Shown here: piece by piece, positions 55,659 through 64,000 of the stretch
Layout: the number at the start of each line of letters is the position of its first letter
Numbering within the stretch: the first letter of the stretch is position 1
Origin: CAMREV01 sp051656125
Lineage (GTDB): Bacteria > Bacillota_I > Bacilli_A > Mycoplasmatales > Mycoplasmoidaceae
DNA length: 64,000 bases
Reading direction: 5' to 3'
NCBI GenBank assembly: GCA_051656125.1
Contig: JBOGBH010000052.1
Location: forward strand, 1 to 64,000
Notes under the pieces: generated by a model
What the model was told of the DNA's origin: nothing
Databases searched by the model: none
What the model saw: the letters and a program-made list of their open reading frames with translations, nothing else
Made by a program: the position numbers and the translations under genes

Positions 55659-56097
55659 AACAGTCGAAACAGAAAAACTAACTATGGAAGAGCAAGAACA
55701 AATAGTTGATATAGAATCTAATGAGTTTTCTTATTCATATAAGAATTTTGAAAAAATTGTAGAACTAATAACTGACAAAAGTCATAAGTTTATTTTACTT
55801 AAAGATAAAGAAAAAATAATCTTTTATTGTATTTATGTTTTGTTAGCAGACGAAATAGAAATTTATAAAATATGAGTTAATAAAAATAAAAGAAGATCTG
55901 GATTAGCTCATTCAATATTGTCATGAGTCTTATTTAAAAAAAATGTTAAACAAATTATAGCAGAAGTTAAAGAAGAAAATGTTATAGGTAGATCTTTTTA
56001 TAAAAAATTGGGATTTGAAGAATCAAGAATAAGAAAGAATTATTACTATGATAATTCTAATTGTGTAACTTTGATAAAAAAAATAAATGATAAATAA
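55639..56097 (+). CDS. rimI: Ribosomal-protein-alanine acetyltransferase-like GNAT protein
   Basis: 152 residues. The acetyl-CoA motif lies in IWVNKNKRRSGLAHSILSW near residue 84 (usual R/QxxGxG/A), and NVIGRSFYKKLGFEE near 114 matches the GNAT C-terminal block. It directly follows tsaB, the usual place of rimI. The start is either ATG 55639 or TTG 55630; the ATG is preferred for length. Confidence 0.85.
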
Positions 56098-56213
56098 AAA
56101 AATCTATTATAATAATTTTGATTTATTGATGGTGTTTGAATAAAAATAATTTTGTATGAGTAATGTAAAATTTATTTATTGCTAAGCATGTTCTAGAAAT
56201 GCCTAATTAAATG

Positions 56214-56245
56214 ATAAGATGACTCAAAGTCATCTTATTTTTTAT
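56214..56245 (+). terminator. Terminator after tsaB-rimI
   Basis: Exact 11-bp arms ATAAGATGACT and AGTCATCTTAT around CAA, then TTTTTTATT. It lies about 115 nt after the rimI stop. Confidence 0.82.
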
Positions 56246-56253
56246 TGTATTTA

Positions 56254-57663
56254 CTAATATCTTTTTCTATTTTCAGCTTTTTCACGTTTTTTAGCTTGCT
56301 CTTGCTTAATTTTTGTTTTAGCTGCATTTTCTTTTTTATATTTAACTACTAAGATTTTTTTAACTGATGCATCAATTCTTTTTCTTTTTTCTTTTTGTTT
56401 AATTTTTTTAATTTCAGCTTTTAATTTCTTTTTATAACCTGGTTTAACTTTTTTACTTGAAGTATTAATTGCATGTTGAATTTTTTTATCAACTTCAGTT
56501 TCTTTTCTTTCCCTTGGTTTTTTAAATACATATTCAAAAGGTTCTAGTTTACCCTTTTTGATTTTTAAACTTTCTCATTTAATTCCTTTAGCTCTTAAAC
56601 GGTTTATATTAAGAATGCAAGCCTTGTCAAACAATACATATGACTCACCATGGTATTTTCCCCTTCCAGATCTACCAGAACGATGAATATATCATAAGTC
56701 TTCTTTAGGTAAATCAAATGAAATAATATGACTTGCCCCATCAATGTCTAAACCTCTTGATGCTAAATCTGTAGCAACTAAATATTGATATTTAAAGTTT
56801 TGAATATCTTTATAGACATTTTTTCTTTTTCTTGACTCTAACTTACCATGTAATAGTCCTACATTAATATTCAAACCTTTTATTAATTCATATATTTTAT
56901 TTGCACTATCAATTGTGTTACAAAAAATAATACAAAAATATGGATTAATTGAACTAATTAATGTTTTAAGAGTTTCTTCCTTAGCAATATTAATTTCATC
57001 ATGAATTAATATATGTTTAATTTGATCATTTTTTCAAATGTTTTCAGAGATATCAATTATTTTTGTGTCTTTAAAGTATACTGAAATTTGTCTTGAAAGC
57101 ATATCATGCAATGTTGCAGAGAATGCTATTTTTTGTAAATTTTTATTAGGTGATAAAACGTTAAATATTTGTTGAAAGACAGATTCAAAACCTAAATCCA
57201 TAGTCATGTCAGCTTCATCAAAAACAATTGTGTTAATAAAACTTGTTTTAATATTGGTTTCACATAATTCTAAAAATCTTTCAGGCGTGGCTATAATTAC
57301 TTGTGGTTTTGCTTTTAAGACCTTTTCATGGACTTTATCAAATTCAATTCCACCAATTACTAATTGAACTTTAAGCTTTTTATTAAATTTTGTAAAGTAA
57401 GTGAACTTAGAATATATTTGTCTAGCTAATTCTCTTGTTGGGGAAATTATTACAGTTTGAATTTCAGAACTATCTAAATTAATTTTATTTAAAATAGGAA
57501 GTAAAAAACAATATGTTTTACCAGTACCTGTAGGAGAAACACCAACTAGATTTTCATTTTTAAGTAAGTAAGGAATAGTTTTCTTTTGAATTTCTGTTAG
57601 TTCTTTGAAACCAATTTCTTTAATACCATTATTAATTCATTCTTTGTTATTGATATTAATCAT
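56254..57663 (-). CDS. DEAD-box RNA helicase
   Basis: 469 residues. Motifs in order: Q-motif GFKELTEIQKKTIP, I SPTGTGKT near residue 46, Ia PTRELARQ near 74, II DEAD in FDEADMTMDLGF near 146, III FSATLHD near 178, V ATDLASRGLDIDG near 300 and VI HRSGRSGRG near 325. The last 100 residues are a strongly basic tail, like RNA-binding tails of CshA/CshB. GAGG precedes the ATG. It unwinds RNA, with a probable role in decay or ribosome assembly. Confidence 0.94.
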
Positions 57664-57700
57664 TTGATACCTCTAAAACCTTTTAAATTATATTATATTA

Positions 57701-57739
57701 AAAAAATAAAAACCACTTAATGAGAGGTTTTTATTTTTT
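57701..57739 (-). terminator. Terminator of the tRNA-Ile/tRNA-Ala unit
   Basis: Exact 14-bp arms AAAAAATAAAAACC and GGTTTTTATTTTTT. On the minus strand the hairpin ends in a T-run just after tRNA-Ala. Confidence 0.78.
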
Positions 57740-57747
57740 ATTTAATA

Positions 57748-57823
57748 TGGTGGAGACGAAGGGAGTCAAACCCTCGACCTCCTGAATGCAAATCAGGTGC
57801 TCTATCAATTGAGCTACGTCCCC
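57748..57823 (-). tRNA. tRNA-Ala (anticodon UGC)
   Basis: 76 nt. Acceptor GGGGACG pairs with CGTCTCC (one G-U); the anticodon loop TTTGCAT centres on TGC; the T loop is TTTGACT; CCA is encoded. Confidence 0.95.
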
Positions 57824-57829
57824 ATAACT

Positions 57830-57906
57830 TGGTGGAAATAAATGGACTCGAACCATCGACCTCACCCTTATCAGGGGTGTGCTCTAACCAACTGAGCTAT
57901 ACTTCC
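57830..57906 (-). tRNA. tRNA-Ile (anticodon GAU)
   Basis: 77 nt. Acceptor GGAAGTA pairs with TATTTCC; the anticodon loop CTGATAA holds GAT; the T loop is TTCGAGT; CCA is encoded. It lies 6 nt before tRNA-Ala; no rRNA genes flank the pair. Confidence 0.95.
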
Positions 57907-57950
57907 ATGTAAAAAAAATAATTTTTTTACTTATTAATTATAATATATAT

Positions 57951-58580
57951 TTACTTTTTATTAAATGTTTTTTTAATATAAAAATAGCCTGAAAAATATG
58001 ACATAAATAAAGCTAAAAAAATAAACATATTTTGCATAAGATAATATTCTCATTTTTCACTTAAAAAATATTTAACATTTAATACGTTATTATTCATTAA
58101 GAAAAAAATAATTATAATTCCAATTATTTGAAAAACTGTTTTTAGCTTACCAAATTTATTTGCTGATACATCAATGTTTTTTTGGATTGCTTCCATTCGC
58201 ATTGCATCAACAATAATGTCCCTTAGAATGAATAGAATGGGGATAAAATAAGGTGTATAACCCTTAATTGCAAACGATATGAAAATTGAGTTAATCAATA
58301 CCTTATCTGCAATAGGATCTCATATCTTACCAAATGAAGAGACTCAATTATATTTTCTAGATAAATAACCATCGATTCAATCAGTTGCAGAAGCAATTAT
58401 AAATAATATCCCTGCAACTATAAAATTTGAGTTGAAAACAAAAGTGCTATTTAAAAATTGATAATGATATAAAACATCATCAAATTTGTAGAAAATAAAG
58501 AAAACTATTAAAGGGGTTAAAAAAATTCTAAAGATTGTTAAAATGTTTGGAATTTTTTCTTTGGTTAATTTATTTAGAAT
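57951..58580 (-). CDS. pgsA: CDP-diacylglycerol--glycerol-3-phosphate 3-phosphatidyltransferase
   Basis: 209 residues. The CDP-alcohol transferase motif D..DG..(A/S)R...G...D...D is seen as ATDWIDGYLSRKY....FGKIWDPIADK near residue 60. Several transmembrane helices follow. The frame before IPNILTIFRIFLTPL has no ATG, GTG or TTG after an in-frame TAG. The best start is ATT at 58580, 7 nt after GGAG, overlapping the asnS stop by 7 nt. It makes phosphatidylglycerol-phosphate. Confidence 0.9.
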
Positions 58581-59980
58581 TTTAAAACTCCATTGCTTCT
58601 AGGGAAAGGAATAACATCTTTAATGTTATCAAGCCCTGTAATGTATTGAATTAATCTTTCAAAACCCAGACCAAATCCTGATGATTTGTAGTATCCAAAT
58701 TTTCTTAAATCAATGTATCATTGAATTTCATCAGTACTAATGTTTAATTCACGACATTTATTCATTAATTTATCATAATCATCTTCTCTTTGCGAGCCAC
58801 CAGCAATTTCTCCAATGTTTGGGAACAATAAGTCACATGCAGCAACTGTATTTCCATCAATATTTTGTTTCATATAGAATGATTTAATCTTACTTGGAAA
58901 ATTATAAACAAAAACTGGTCCATTACCTAAAGCTTCACATAAGAATTTTTCATGTTCAGATTTTAAATCTTTTCCAAAATAAATTTCATTATCTTCAAAA
59001 TTTACTTTTCCTTCAGCTATCGCTCTATTTAAAATTTCAATAGCTGTTTTGTATTCAATTTTTGCAAAATCAACACTTACAATATTTTCTAATCTACTAA
59101 CAACTGTTGAGTCAATATTTTTTTCAATAAAACTTATTTCTTCATAACATTTTTTTTGAATGATTTTTATTAAGAATTTAATAAAAGATTCAATTAAAAA
59201 CATCAATTGGTTTAAATCACAAAAAGCAATTTCAGGTTCTACCATTCAAAATTCAGATAAATGTCTTGATGTATGAGATTTTTCTGCTCTAAATGTTGGT
59301 CCAAATGTATAAATTCTTTTAAAAGTTTGAGCATATGCTTCAGCATGTAATTGACCAGAAACAGATAAAGAGGCTTTAACACCACCAAAAAATGAATTAT
59401 CATCACTGCTATCAGTTACGGTAAATGCTTCTCCAGCACCTTCAGCATCATTAGAAGTAATGATTGGAGCTGAAAGTCAAACAAAGTTATTTAAGTGAAA
59501 GAAATTATGAACAGCAAAACTTAATTCACTTCTTATTTTCATTGAAGTATAAAAAGTATTTGTTTTAGTTCTAATATGAGCAACTTCTCTTAAGAATTCT
59601 TTTGAATGCTCTTTCTTTTGAATTGGAAAATTTTCATCAGCTTGTTTTAGCAATTTTACTCTTGATAAGATTATTTCAAATTTTTGTTGTGAATTTTCAA
59701 TAGTTAAAACTGGTTTTCCAATTGCAATCAATGAAGAACCAACTCTTAAACCCTTTAATGTATCATGGTTTTGAGTTACTCCTTCTTTTGAGACTAATTG
59801 AATTGAATTTAGTCTAGACCCATCTGTGAATGAAATAAAAATAATTTTACCATTGTCTCTGCATGATCTAACTCATCCAATTAAATTAACTTCATTATTA
59901 ATATCAAAACCTTCTGGAGCTTCATTTCTCTCATATTGTCTTATGTTTTGATTTAATTGTTTTATTGTTATAGTTTCCAT
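58574..59980 (-). CDS. asnS: Asparaginyl-tRNA synthetase
   Basis: 468 residues. The OB-fold domain has NLIGWVRSCRDNGKIIFI near residue 33; the class IIb core has motif 2 FRAEKSHTSRHLSEFWMVEPE near 235 and motif 3 GFGLGFERLIQYI near 442, with EIAGGSQRED between them, typical of AsnS. AGGA lies 8 nt before the ATG. The end FPRSNGVLKF overlaps the pgsA start. Confidence 0.96.
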
Positions 59981-60049
59981 TTTCTTTATCCTGATTTTTT
60001 AATAATTAAAATTATGTTAATTATATAATATATTTATCTATTTTTTTTA

Positions 60050-61297
60050 TTAAATTAATTTTAAAATGTCGTTTAAAATAACTAGTTCTTCATCTGTTTT
60101 AATTACATATATTTTTTTTGAAAATAATGTGCTAATTTTTTTAGCAGAATAATTTTTGCCTTTTTTTAAGAATTTAAAACTAGGGATTGAAAAATTTCTT
60201 TTTTCATCTGAATCACTAATATTTGTTTTATAGTTAGAAATTTTTACATTATCAATTATTCTTTTAACAATGTCCTTGTTATTTTCGCCAATTCCTCCAG
60301 TAAATACAATTGCATGAACTTTATCAGATAATTCATTTATGTACTGAACAATGAAGTCACTAACCTTTTTTGCATAAATATCCATTGTAAAATCAAAATC
60401 ATTTCCTTTGACAGACTTTGAGCAAATTTCTCTAAAATCAGAATGACCACATAAAGCTTTTAAACCAGATTCGTTATTAAGGATACTAGTAATCTCATTA
60501 ATCGATAAGTTTTTTTGTTTAGAAATATATTGATGAATAGATGGATCAATACTTCCTGATCTTGTGCCCATAATTAAACCATCTAATGGTGTTAGTCCCA
60601 TTGTTGTATTAGCTGAGTTATTTTCTTTTATTGCACAAACACTAGCGCCGTTACCTAAGTGACAAGCAATAATATTTACTCTATTTTTTTTAAGAATAGT
60701 TTTTACAGTGTCAGTTAAATATCTATAAGATAAACCATGAAAACCATATTTTTTAACTCCATGATTTTGTCTTCAATCTTCAGGGACAGCATATGTTGAA
60801 TTAATATCAGGAATAGTATAATGAAATGATGTGTCAAATGCTGCAACTTGTTTTGCATCACTTAATTTATCTTTTAAAATATTAATAACTTTTAGTTGTG
60901 GTTCATTGTGTAATGGAGCAAGCGGAATTAATTTTTCGATTTTTTCAATCACATCATGATCAACTAGAACTGAACTTTGAAAGTATTCACCACCTTGAAC
61001 AACTCTATGCCCAACTGCAATTATTTCACTTAAATCATTAATTATTTTTAATGTAGTTAATCTTTCAAATAAGTAGTCTAAAGCAGATACATGATCTTCA
61101 AAGTTTGATTTCTCTATAATTCTTTGTTCGTCATTTCTTTTTTCGTCTTCTTCTTTAAAATAAGAAATTTTAAAAGCACCATCAATAAAGATTCTTTCAC
61201 AAATTCCTCAAGCAATATCTTGCTTATTTACTGCGTTATAAATTTTAAATTTTATTGAGCTAGAACCAGCATTTATTATTAATATTTTTTTACTCAT
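60050..61297 (-). CDS. ackA: Acetate kinase
   Basis: 415 residues. IINAGSSSIKFKIY opens the ASKHA fold; GHRVVQGGEYF near residue 94, FDTSFH near 153, YGFHGLSYRY near 180, ACHLGNGASVCA near 210, MGTRSGSIDP near 245, and FTGGIGENN near 330 follow in order. It makes ATP and acetate from acetyl phosphate. pta is not adjacent. Confidence 0.96.
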
Positions 61298-61370
61298 TTT
61301 TAAGCCTTTTTTATTTATTATAGTATAAAAAAATTTTGTTTGTCATTATAAGTTATAAGGAGGAATAAAC

Positions 61371-61601
61371 ATGTGATGAAATGTGGCTTTAGGAGCAAGT
61401 ATGTTAGCAAGTTCAATTTCTGGGATAATATCTTCCATTGCTAATGTAACAATGAATGCAATAGGAATGTCTAATTCTATTAATAATCCAGATCAATCAG
61501 GAAGTAGTAGCTTTAAACCTAACTATTTAAGTAATGAAAATATTTTTTTAAGACTTTCAAAATATCCATCAAAATCATATATTGGATATGGACTGTTCTA
61601 G
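61371..61601 (+). CDS. Small hydrophobic peptide (76 residues) with strong ribosome site
   Basis: AAGGAGG lies 7 nt before the ATG, the best ribosome site in the window. The frame begins M-W-W, with both Trp coded by TGA, then WNVALGASMLASSISGII and a hydrophobic stretch to about residue 32 rich in A, S, I, G and N. The second half is polar and aromatic (SGSSSFKPNY, SKYPSKSYIGYG) and ends in F. It has one membrane-active or transmembrane segment and no charged residues before about residue 40. It is a monocistronic unit with a terminator. No family is recognised. Confidence 0.65.
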
Positions 61602-61608
61602 ATAATAA

Positions 61609-61643
61609 AAAAAATAAAAAATATTAAGTATTTTTTATTTTTT
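61609..61643. terminator. Bidirectional terminator between the 76-residue gene and rplT
   Basis: Exact 15-bp A/T arms (61609-61623 and 61629-61643) with loop TTAAG. It overlaps the rplT stop. Confidence 0.72.
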
Positions 61644-61991
61644 ATTTTTCTTCATTACATCTTGTACAAATGCTTTGAATTCTTTTTCATTATTTACTGC
61701 AAGTTCAGAAAGCATTTTACGATTAATTTTAATATCTTGTTTATTTAGTTGATCAATGAATTGAGAATAAGTATATCCTTCTGCTCTAACACCAGCATTA
61801 ATTCTAGTGATTCACAGTTTTCTAAAGTCTCTCTTCTTATTTTTACGATCTCTATAAGCGTATTGGCTAGATTTAATAACTGTTTGTTTAGAATTACGAT
61901 AAGATTTGTGATTAACTCCTCTTGTTCCTTCAGCTTTATCAAGTCATTTCTTTCTTCTTCTTCTTGTAGTAGGTCCTGTTTTAACTCTCAT
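61635..61991 (-). CDS. rplT: 50S ribosomal protein L20
   Basis: 118 residues, basic. MRVKTGPTTRRRRKKWLDKAEG, SYRNSKQTVIKSSQYAYRDRK and LWITRINAGVR are typical L20. Last gene of the infC-rpmI-rplT operon. L20 is known in Bacillus to bind the operon leader and repress it. Confidence 0.97.
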
Positions 61992-62009
61992 GTTATTCTT
62001 CTCCTAATA

Positions 62010-62201
62010 TTATAAAACTTGATCGTATCTTGCTTTATCTGATTTGCTTACTAAAGAATCTTTTCTTAGATGTCTTTTAGTTTTTGTTGTTTTGTTATGA
62101 GCCATGTGAGATCTAAAGGCTTGTTTTCTTTTAATTTCACCGCCTTTAGTTCTCTTCATTCTTTTCATTACTGCTCTTTTTGATTTTTGTTTAACTTTCA
62201 T
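62010..62201 (-). CDS. rpmI: 50S ribosomal protein L35
   Basis: 63 residues, strongly basic. KQKSKRAVMKRMKRTKGGEIKR-type start and RSHMAHNKTTKTKRHLRK match L35. It is between infC and rplT. Confidence 0.95.
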   Translation of the reverse strand: MKVKQKSKRAVMKRMKRTKGGEIKRKQAFRSHMAHNKTTKTKRHLRKDSLVSKSDKARYDQVL

Positions 62202-62214
62202 AAAGACCTCAAAT

Positions 62215-62733
62215 TTATTTTTTGTTAGGGATTATTATTGATTCATATTGCACTGCACTAATTTTTTTCAATGGTTTTTGAACAATTCCATAATCAGCAA
62301 TTGCATTTATAAATTTTAAATATATTTCTTCAATCAATTCAGTTTTAGTCCCAATTCTTCCATATGATAAAACCACAAATCTTATTCTGTCGCCAGAAGT
62401 TAATCATTTCTTTGCATTTTCTATTCTTACATTTAAATCATGATCGCCAATTGTTGGTTTAACTTTGATTTCTTTGTTCTTAACAACTGTTTGATTTTTT
62501 TTAGATTCCTTTGCTTTTTTCTTACTTTCATACATAAATTTATTGTAATCAATAATTTTCGCAACTGGTTTTCCTTCTCCTTTTGAGAAAAGAACTAAAT
62601 CTAAATTTTTTGAGTATGCTAATTCAAGTGCTTTTTTAGTTTCCATTTCACCAAGTTTTTCACCAAGTTCATCGATAACCATTAAAGACTTTTCTTTTAT
62701 ACTTTCATTTATTATATATTTATTTTGATTCAT
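62215..62733 (-). CDS. infC: Translation initiation factor IF-3
   Basis: 172 residues. Start MNQNKYIINESI at 62733 with AAGGG upstream; an in-frame ATG at 62745 is possible. The N domain has VMVIDELGEKLGEM-type sequence near residue 20, DLVLFS...KPVAKIIDYNKFMYE near 45 and the C domain IKVKPTIGDHDLNVRIENAKKWL near 90. It controls start-codon choice on the 30S subunit. Confidence 0.95.
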
Positions 62734-62749
62734 AAATCCCTTCATTGTA

Positions 62750-62890
62750 AAAAGAAAACACACTAAAAAATAGTGTGTTAAAACGATAAAACATATATTA
62801 TTAATATTTGCATTAATATGTTTTAAGCATTAACCTAAATCTACATTTAAGAGACATCAGGTGAGTTTCAACTACTTTCTTTATACTTTT
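62750..62890 (-). promoter_or_regulatory. infC-rpmI-rplT leader with attenuator hairpin
   Basis: On the minus strand a hairpin ACACACTA...TAGTGTGT (62778-62758) is followed by TTTCTTTTT just before infC, an intrinsic terminator in the leader. Upstream is another hairpin, AAAACATAT...ATATGTTTT (62824-62788). This fits the L20-controlled attenuation known for Bacillus infC operons. Confidence 0.6.
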
Positions 62891-62928
62891 TAATAATAGC
62901 ACATAATATTTATTATTCATTAAATAAA

Positions 62929-63462
62929 TTAAATTTTCGATGAATTTATTTTATTTAATTTATCTAAATCTAATATAAAAGTTGGGTCTAAAGGAATAGC
63001 AAGATCTTCTAATAAATAAGTATTGTAGTTATTCTTAATTAAATCTCTAATAGTAGCTTCTACACACACATCTAACGCAATCCCACATACATAAATGTCT
63101 TTAATATTATTTTTGTTTAAATACTTTCTTAATTTGCTTTCTTTTTTACCATTATAAAAACATGAAAAATTTTCAAATCTTTTTTTTGTACCTTTTTTAA
63201 CTATTAAATCATATTCAAAATTATTTAGTGGTTCAATTAGCTCAGCACCCTTAGTTCTAGCTACACAATGAACTGGAAATCTATTAAATGAAATATGATT
63301 AATTGGATGATAATCTAATGATGCTATAACCTTGAATTCATTTTTATTTAATGAACTAATTAAGTTAAAAATTCGATTTGCAAGTTCAATTGATTTTTTT
63401 AATGGCAATGTCCCAAAGTCACTAAAATCGTTTTGCATATCAATTATTAAAATTGCTTTCAT
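62929..63462 (-). CDS. pncA: Nicotinamidase / isochorismatase-fold hydrolase
   Basis: 177 residues. The catalytic triad is visible: Asp in IIDMQNDF at 7-14, Lys in LIVKKGTKK near 90, and Cys in CGIALDVCVEAT near 128. Metal ligands fit SLDYHPINHISF near 49. It converts nicotinamide to nicotinate for NAD recycling. It sits 2 nt after the gene at 63465 and upstream of the infC leader. Confidence 0.9.
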   Translation of the reverse strand: MKAILIIDMQNDFSDFGTLPLKKSIELANRIFNLISSLNKNEFKVIASLDYHPINHISFNRFPVHCVARTKGAELIEPLNNFEYDLIVKKGTKKRFENFSCFYNGKKESKLRKYLNKNNIKDIYVCGIALDVCVEATIRDLIKNNYNTYLLEDLAIPLDPTFILDLDKLNKINSSKI

Positions 63463-63464
63463 AT

Positions 63465-64000
63465 TTATTCCTTATTAATTTTAATCTTGTTTCCATTATT
63501 AAATAATGGAAAAAGAAAAAAATTGATTACTGGTATTAAAATAAAGATTGCTAAGAAAACACAAAAGAAGATCATTCCTTCTCAACGGTAAGCAGTTATT
63601 CCATTGGTAAAGAATAAACCTCATGTTAGTGAACCTTGTGGGTTCTCAATTGATTTAAATATTGTTTCGTAAAACAACTGATATCCAAAGATAGTGAATG
63701 AGCCAATTATTGCTATTGGCGCTGCAATTAAAAATGTTTTTTGTTTTTGAACTTCAATCTTTTTAGTAAATCTATTTATAAAACCACCAAGAATTACAAA
63801 ACCATAAATTGCAAAGAAAAATAATGTTGGATAATTACTTACTCCGTCAACATAAATATCAGTTCCATTAGGACCTTTTGCAATCGAAGGTATGGCAAGA
63901 ACCAAGAATCAAAAAATAGTAACAATCATACATAAAATAAAACCAGGTTTTATTTCACTACTAAACTTAGGAAAAAATCGATTTGATATCGAACTTAATT
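63465..64000 (-). CDS. Multi-spanning membrane protein (N-terminus outside window)
   Basis: At least 178 codons, open at the right edge. About four transmembrane segments are visible (ILCMIVTIFWFLVLAI, FFFAIYGFVILGG, FLIAAPIAIIGSF, FFCVFLAIFILIPV). An RFTKK basic loop follows the second segment. It ends NKIKINKE just before pncA and is probably cotranscribed with it; a transport role linked to nicotinamide would be speculation. No family recognised. Confidence 0.7.

Noticed and set aside
57748..57906. tRNA-Ile(GAU)/tRNA-Ala(UGC) pair as an rRNA operon spacer
   Set aside because: No 16S or 23S sequence flanks the pair; the neighbours are pgsA and a helicase gene.
1..64000. CRISPR arrays, insertion sequences, prophage or replication origin
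   Set aside because: No regularly spaced repeats, transposase motifs, phage genes, dnaA or DnaA-box cluster were seen in reading both strands.

Overview
The window is a very AT-rich bacterial chromosome segment that uses the Mollicutes genetic code (UGA = Trp). Almost every conserved gene is interrupted by TGA in a standard translation and becomes full length when TGA is read as Trp: serS, mnmE, secA, lgt, asnS, prfA and infC among others. Only a class-I release factor of the RF1 type is seen. Spacing is tight, many genes overlap by 1-20 nt, and hairpins with T-runs separate most transcription units. A dxs gene, lipobox lipoproteins and a reduced gene set fit a mycoplasma of the pneumoniae/Malacoplasma-Ureaplasma side of the Mollicutes. 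That placement is inference, and the species cannot be named from the window.

Layout. 1-5.5 kb: three tandem minus-strand paralogues encoding secreted or membrane-anchored proteins built from repeated modules; the first runs off the left edge. 5.6-8.1 kb: minus operon of a Fur-family regulator, a Cof-type HAD phosphatase and an iron-type alcohol dehydrogenase. 8.2-10.2 kb: tRNA-Arg(UCU), a DJ-1 family protein, an HPF/RaiA-like ribosome factor and two small unknown genes between similar hairpins. 10.3-14.9 kb: dxs, hrcA, two unknown genes, a YmdB-like phosphodiesterase and acpP. 15-28.7 kb: long plus-strand run with serS, tmk, holB, mnmE, galE, tatD, an ABC ATPase, secA, a membrane protein, hprK, lgt and trxB. 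28.7-31.8 kb: minus-strand ABC exporter with a degraded ATPase site, then lysS. 32-33.9 kb: rpoD and trmK. 34-38.8 kb: two lipoprotein paralogues with nearly identical N-terminal thirds. 39-42.2 kb: rpe, a degenerate HAD protein and a degenerate RNase J. 42.3-49.4 kb: rpmE, prfA-prmC-tsaC, a membrane protein, rpiB, metK, pgk with a histone-H1-like tail, and a ThiT-like transporter. 49.4-52.7 kb (minus): ABC-F protein, a triple Nif11-like repeat protein and a degenerate DnaQ-like protein. 52.7-56.1 kb: metallophosphoesterase, lspA, rluD, tsaB and rimI. 56.2-61.3 kb (minus): DEAD-box helicase, tRNA-Ala, tRNA-Ile, pgsA, asnS and ackA. 61.4 kb: a 76-residue hydrophobic peptide gene. 61.6-64 kb (minus): rplT, rpmI and infC behind an attenuator leader, pncA, and a partial membrane protein gene.

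How it fits together. Most of the window is core physiology: translation and its accuracy (serS, lysS, asnS, prfA/prmC, infC-rpmI-rplT, mnmE, tsaB/tsaC, rluD, trmK), secretion and lipoprotein maturation (secA, lgt, lspA) that would serve the surface proteins in the same window, and fermentation or sugar metabolism (pgk, ackA, adh, rpe, rpiB, galE, hprK). The accessory interest lies in the modular surface-protein family (five copies, two anchoring modes), the pgk tail, the Nif11-like protein, four enzyme paralogues that have lost catalytic residues, and an ATT start codon for pgsA. No mobile element, CRISPR array, rRNA operon or replication origin was seen.
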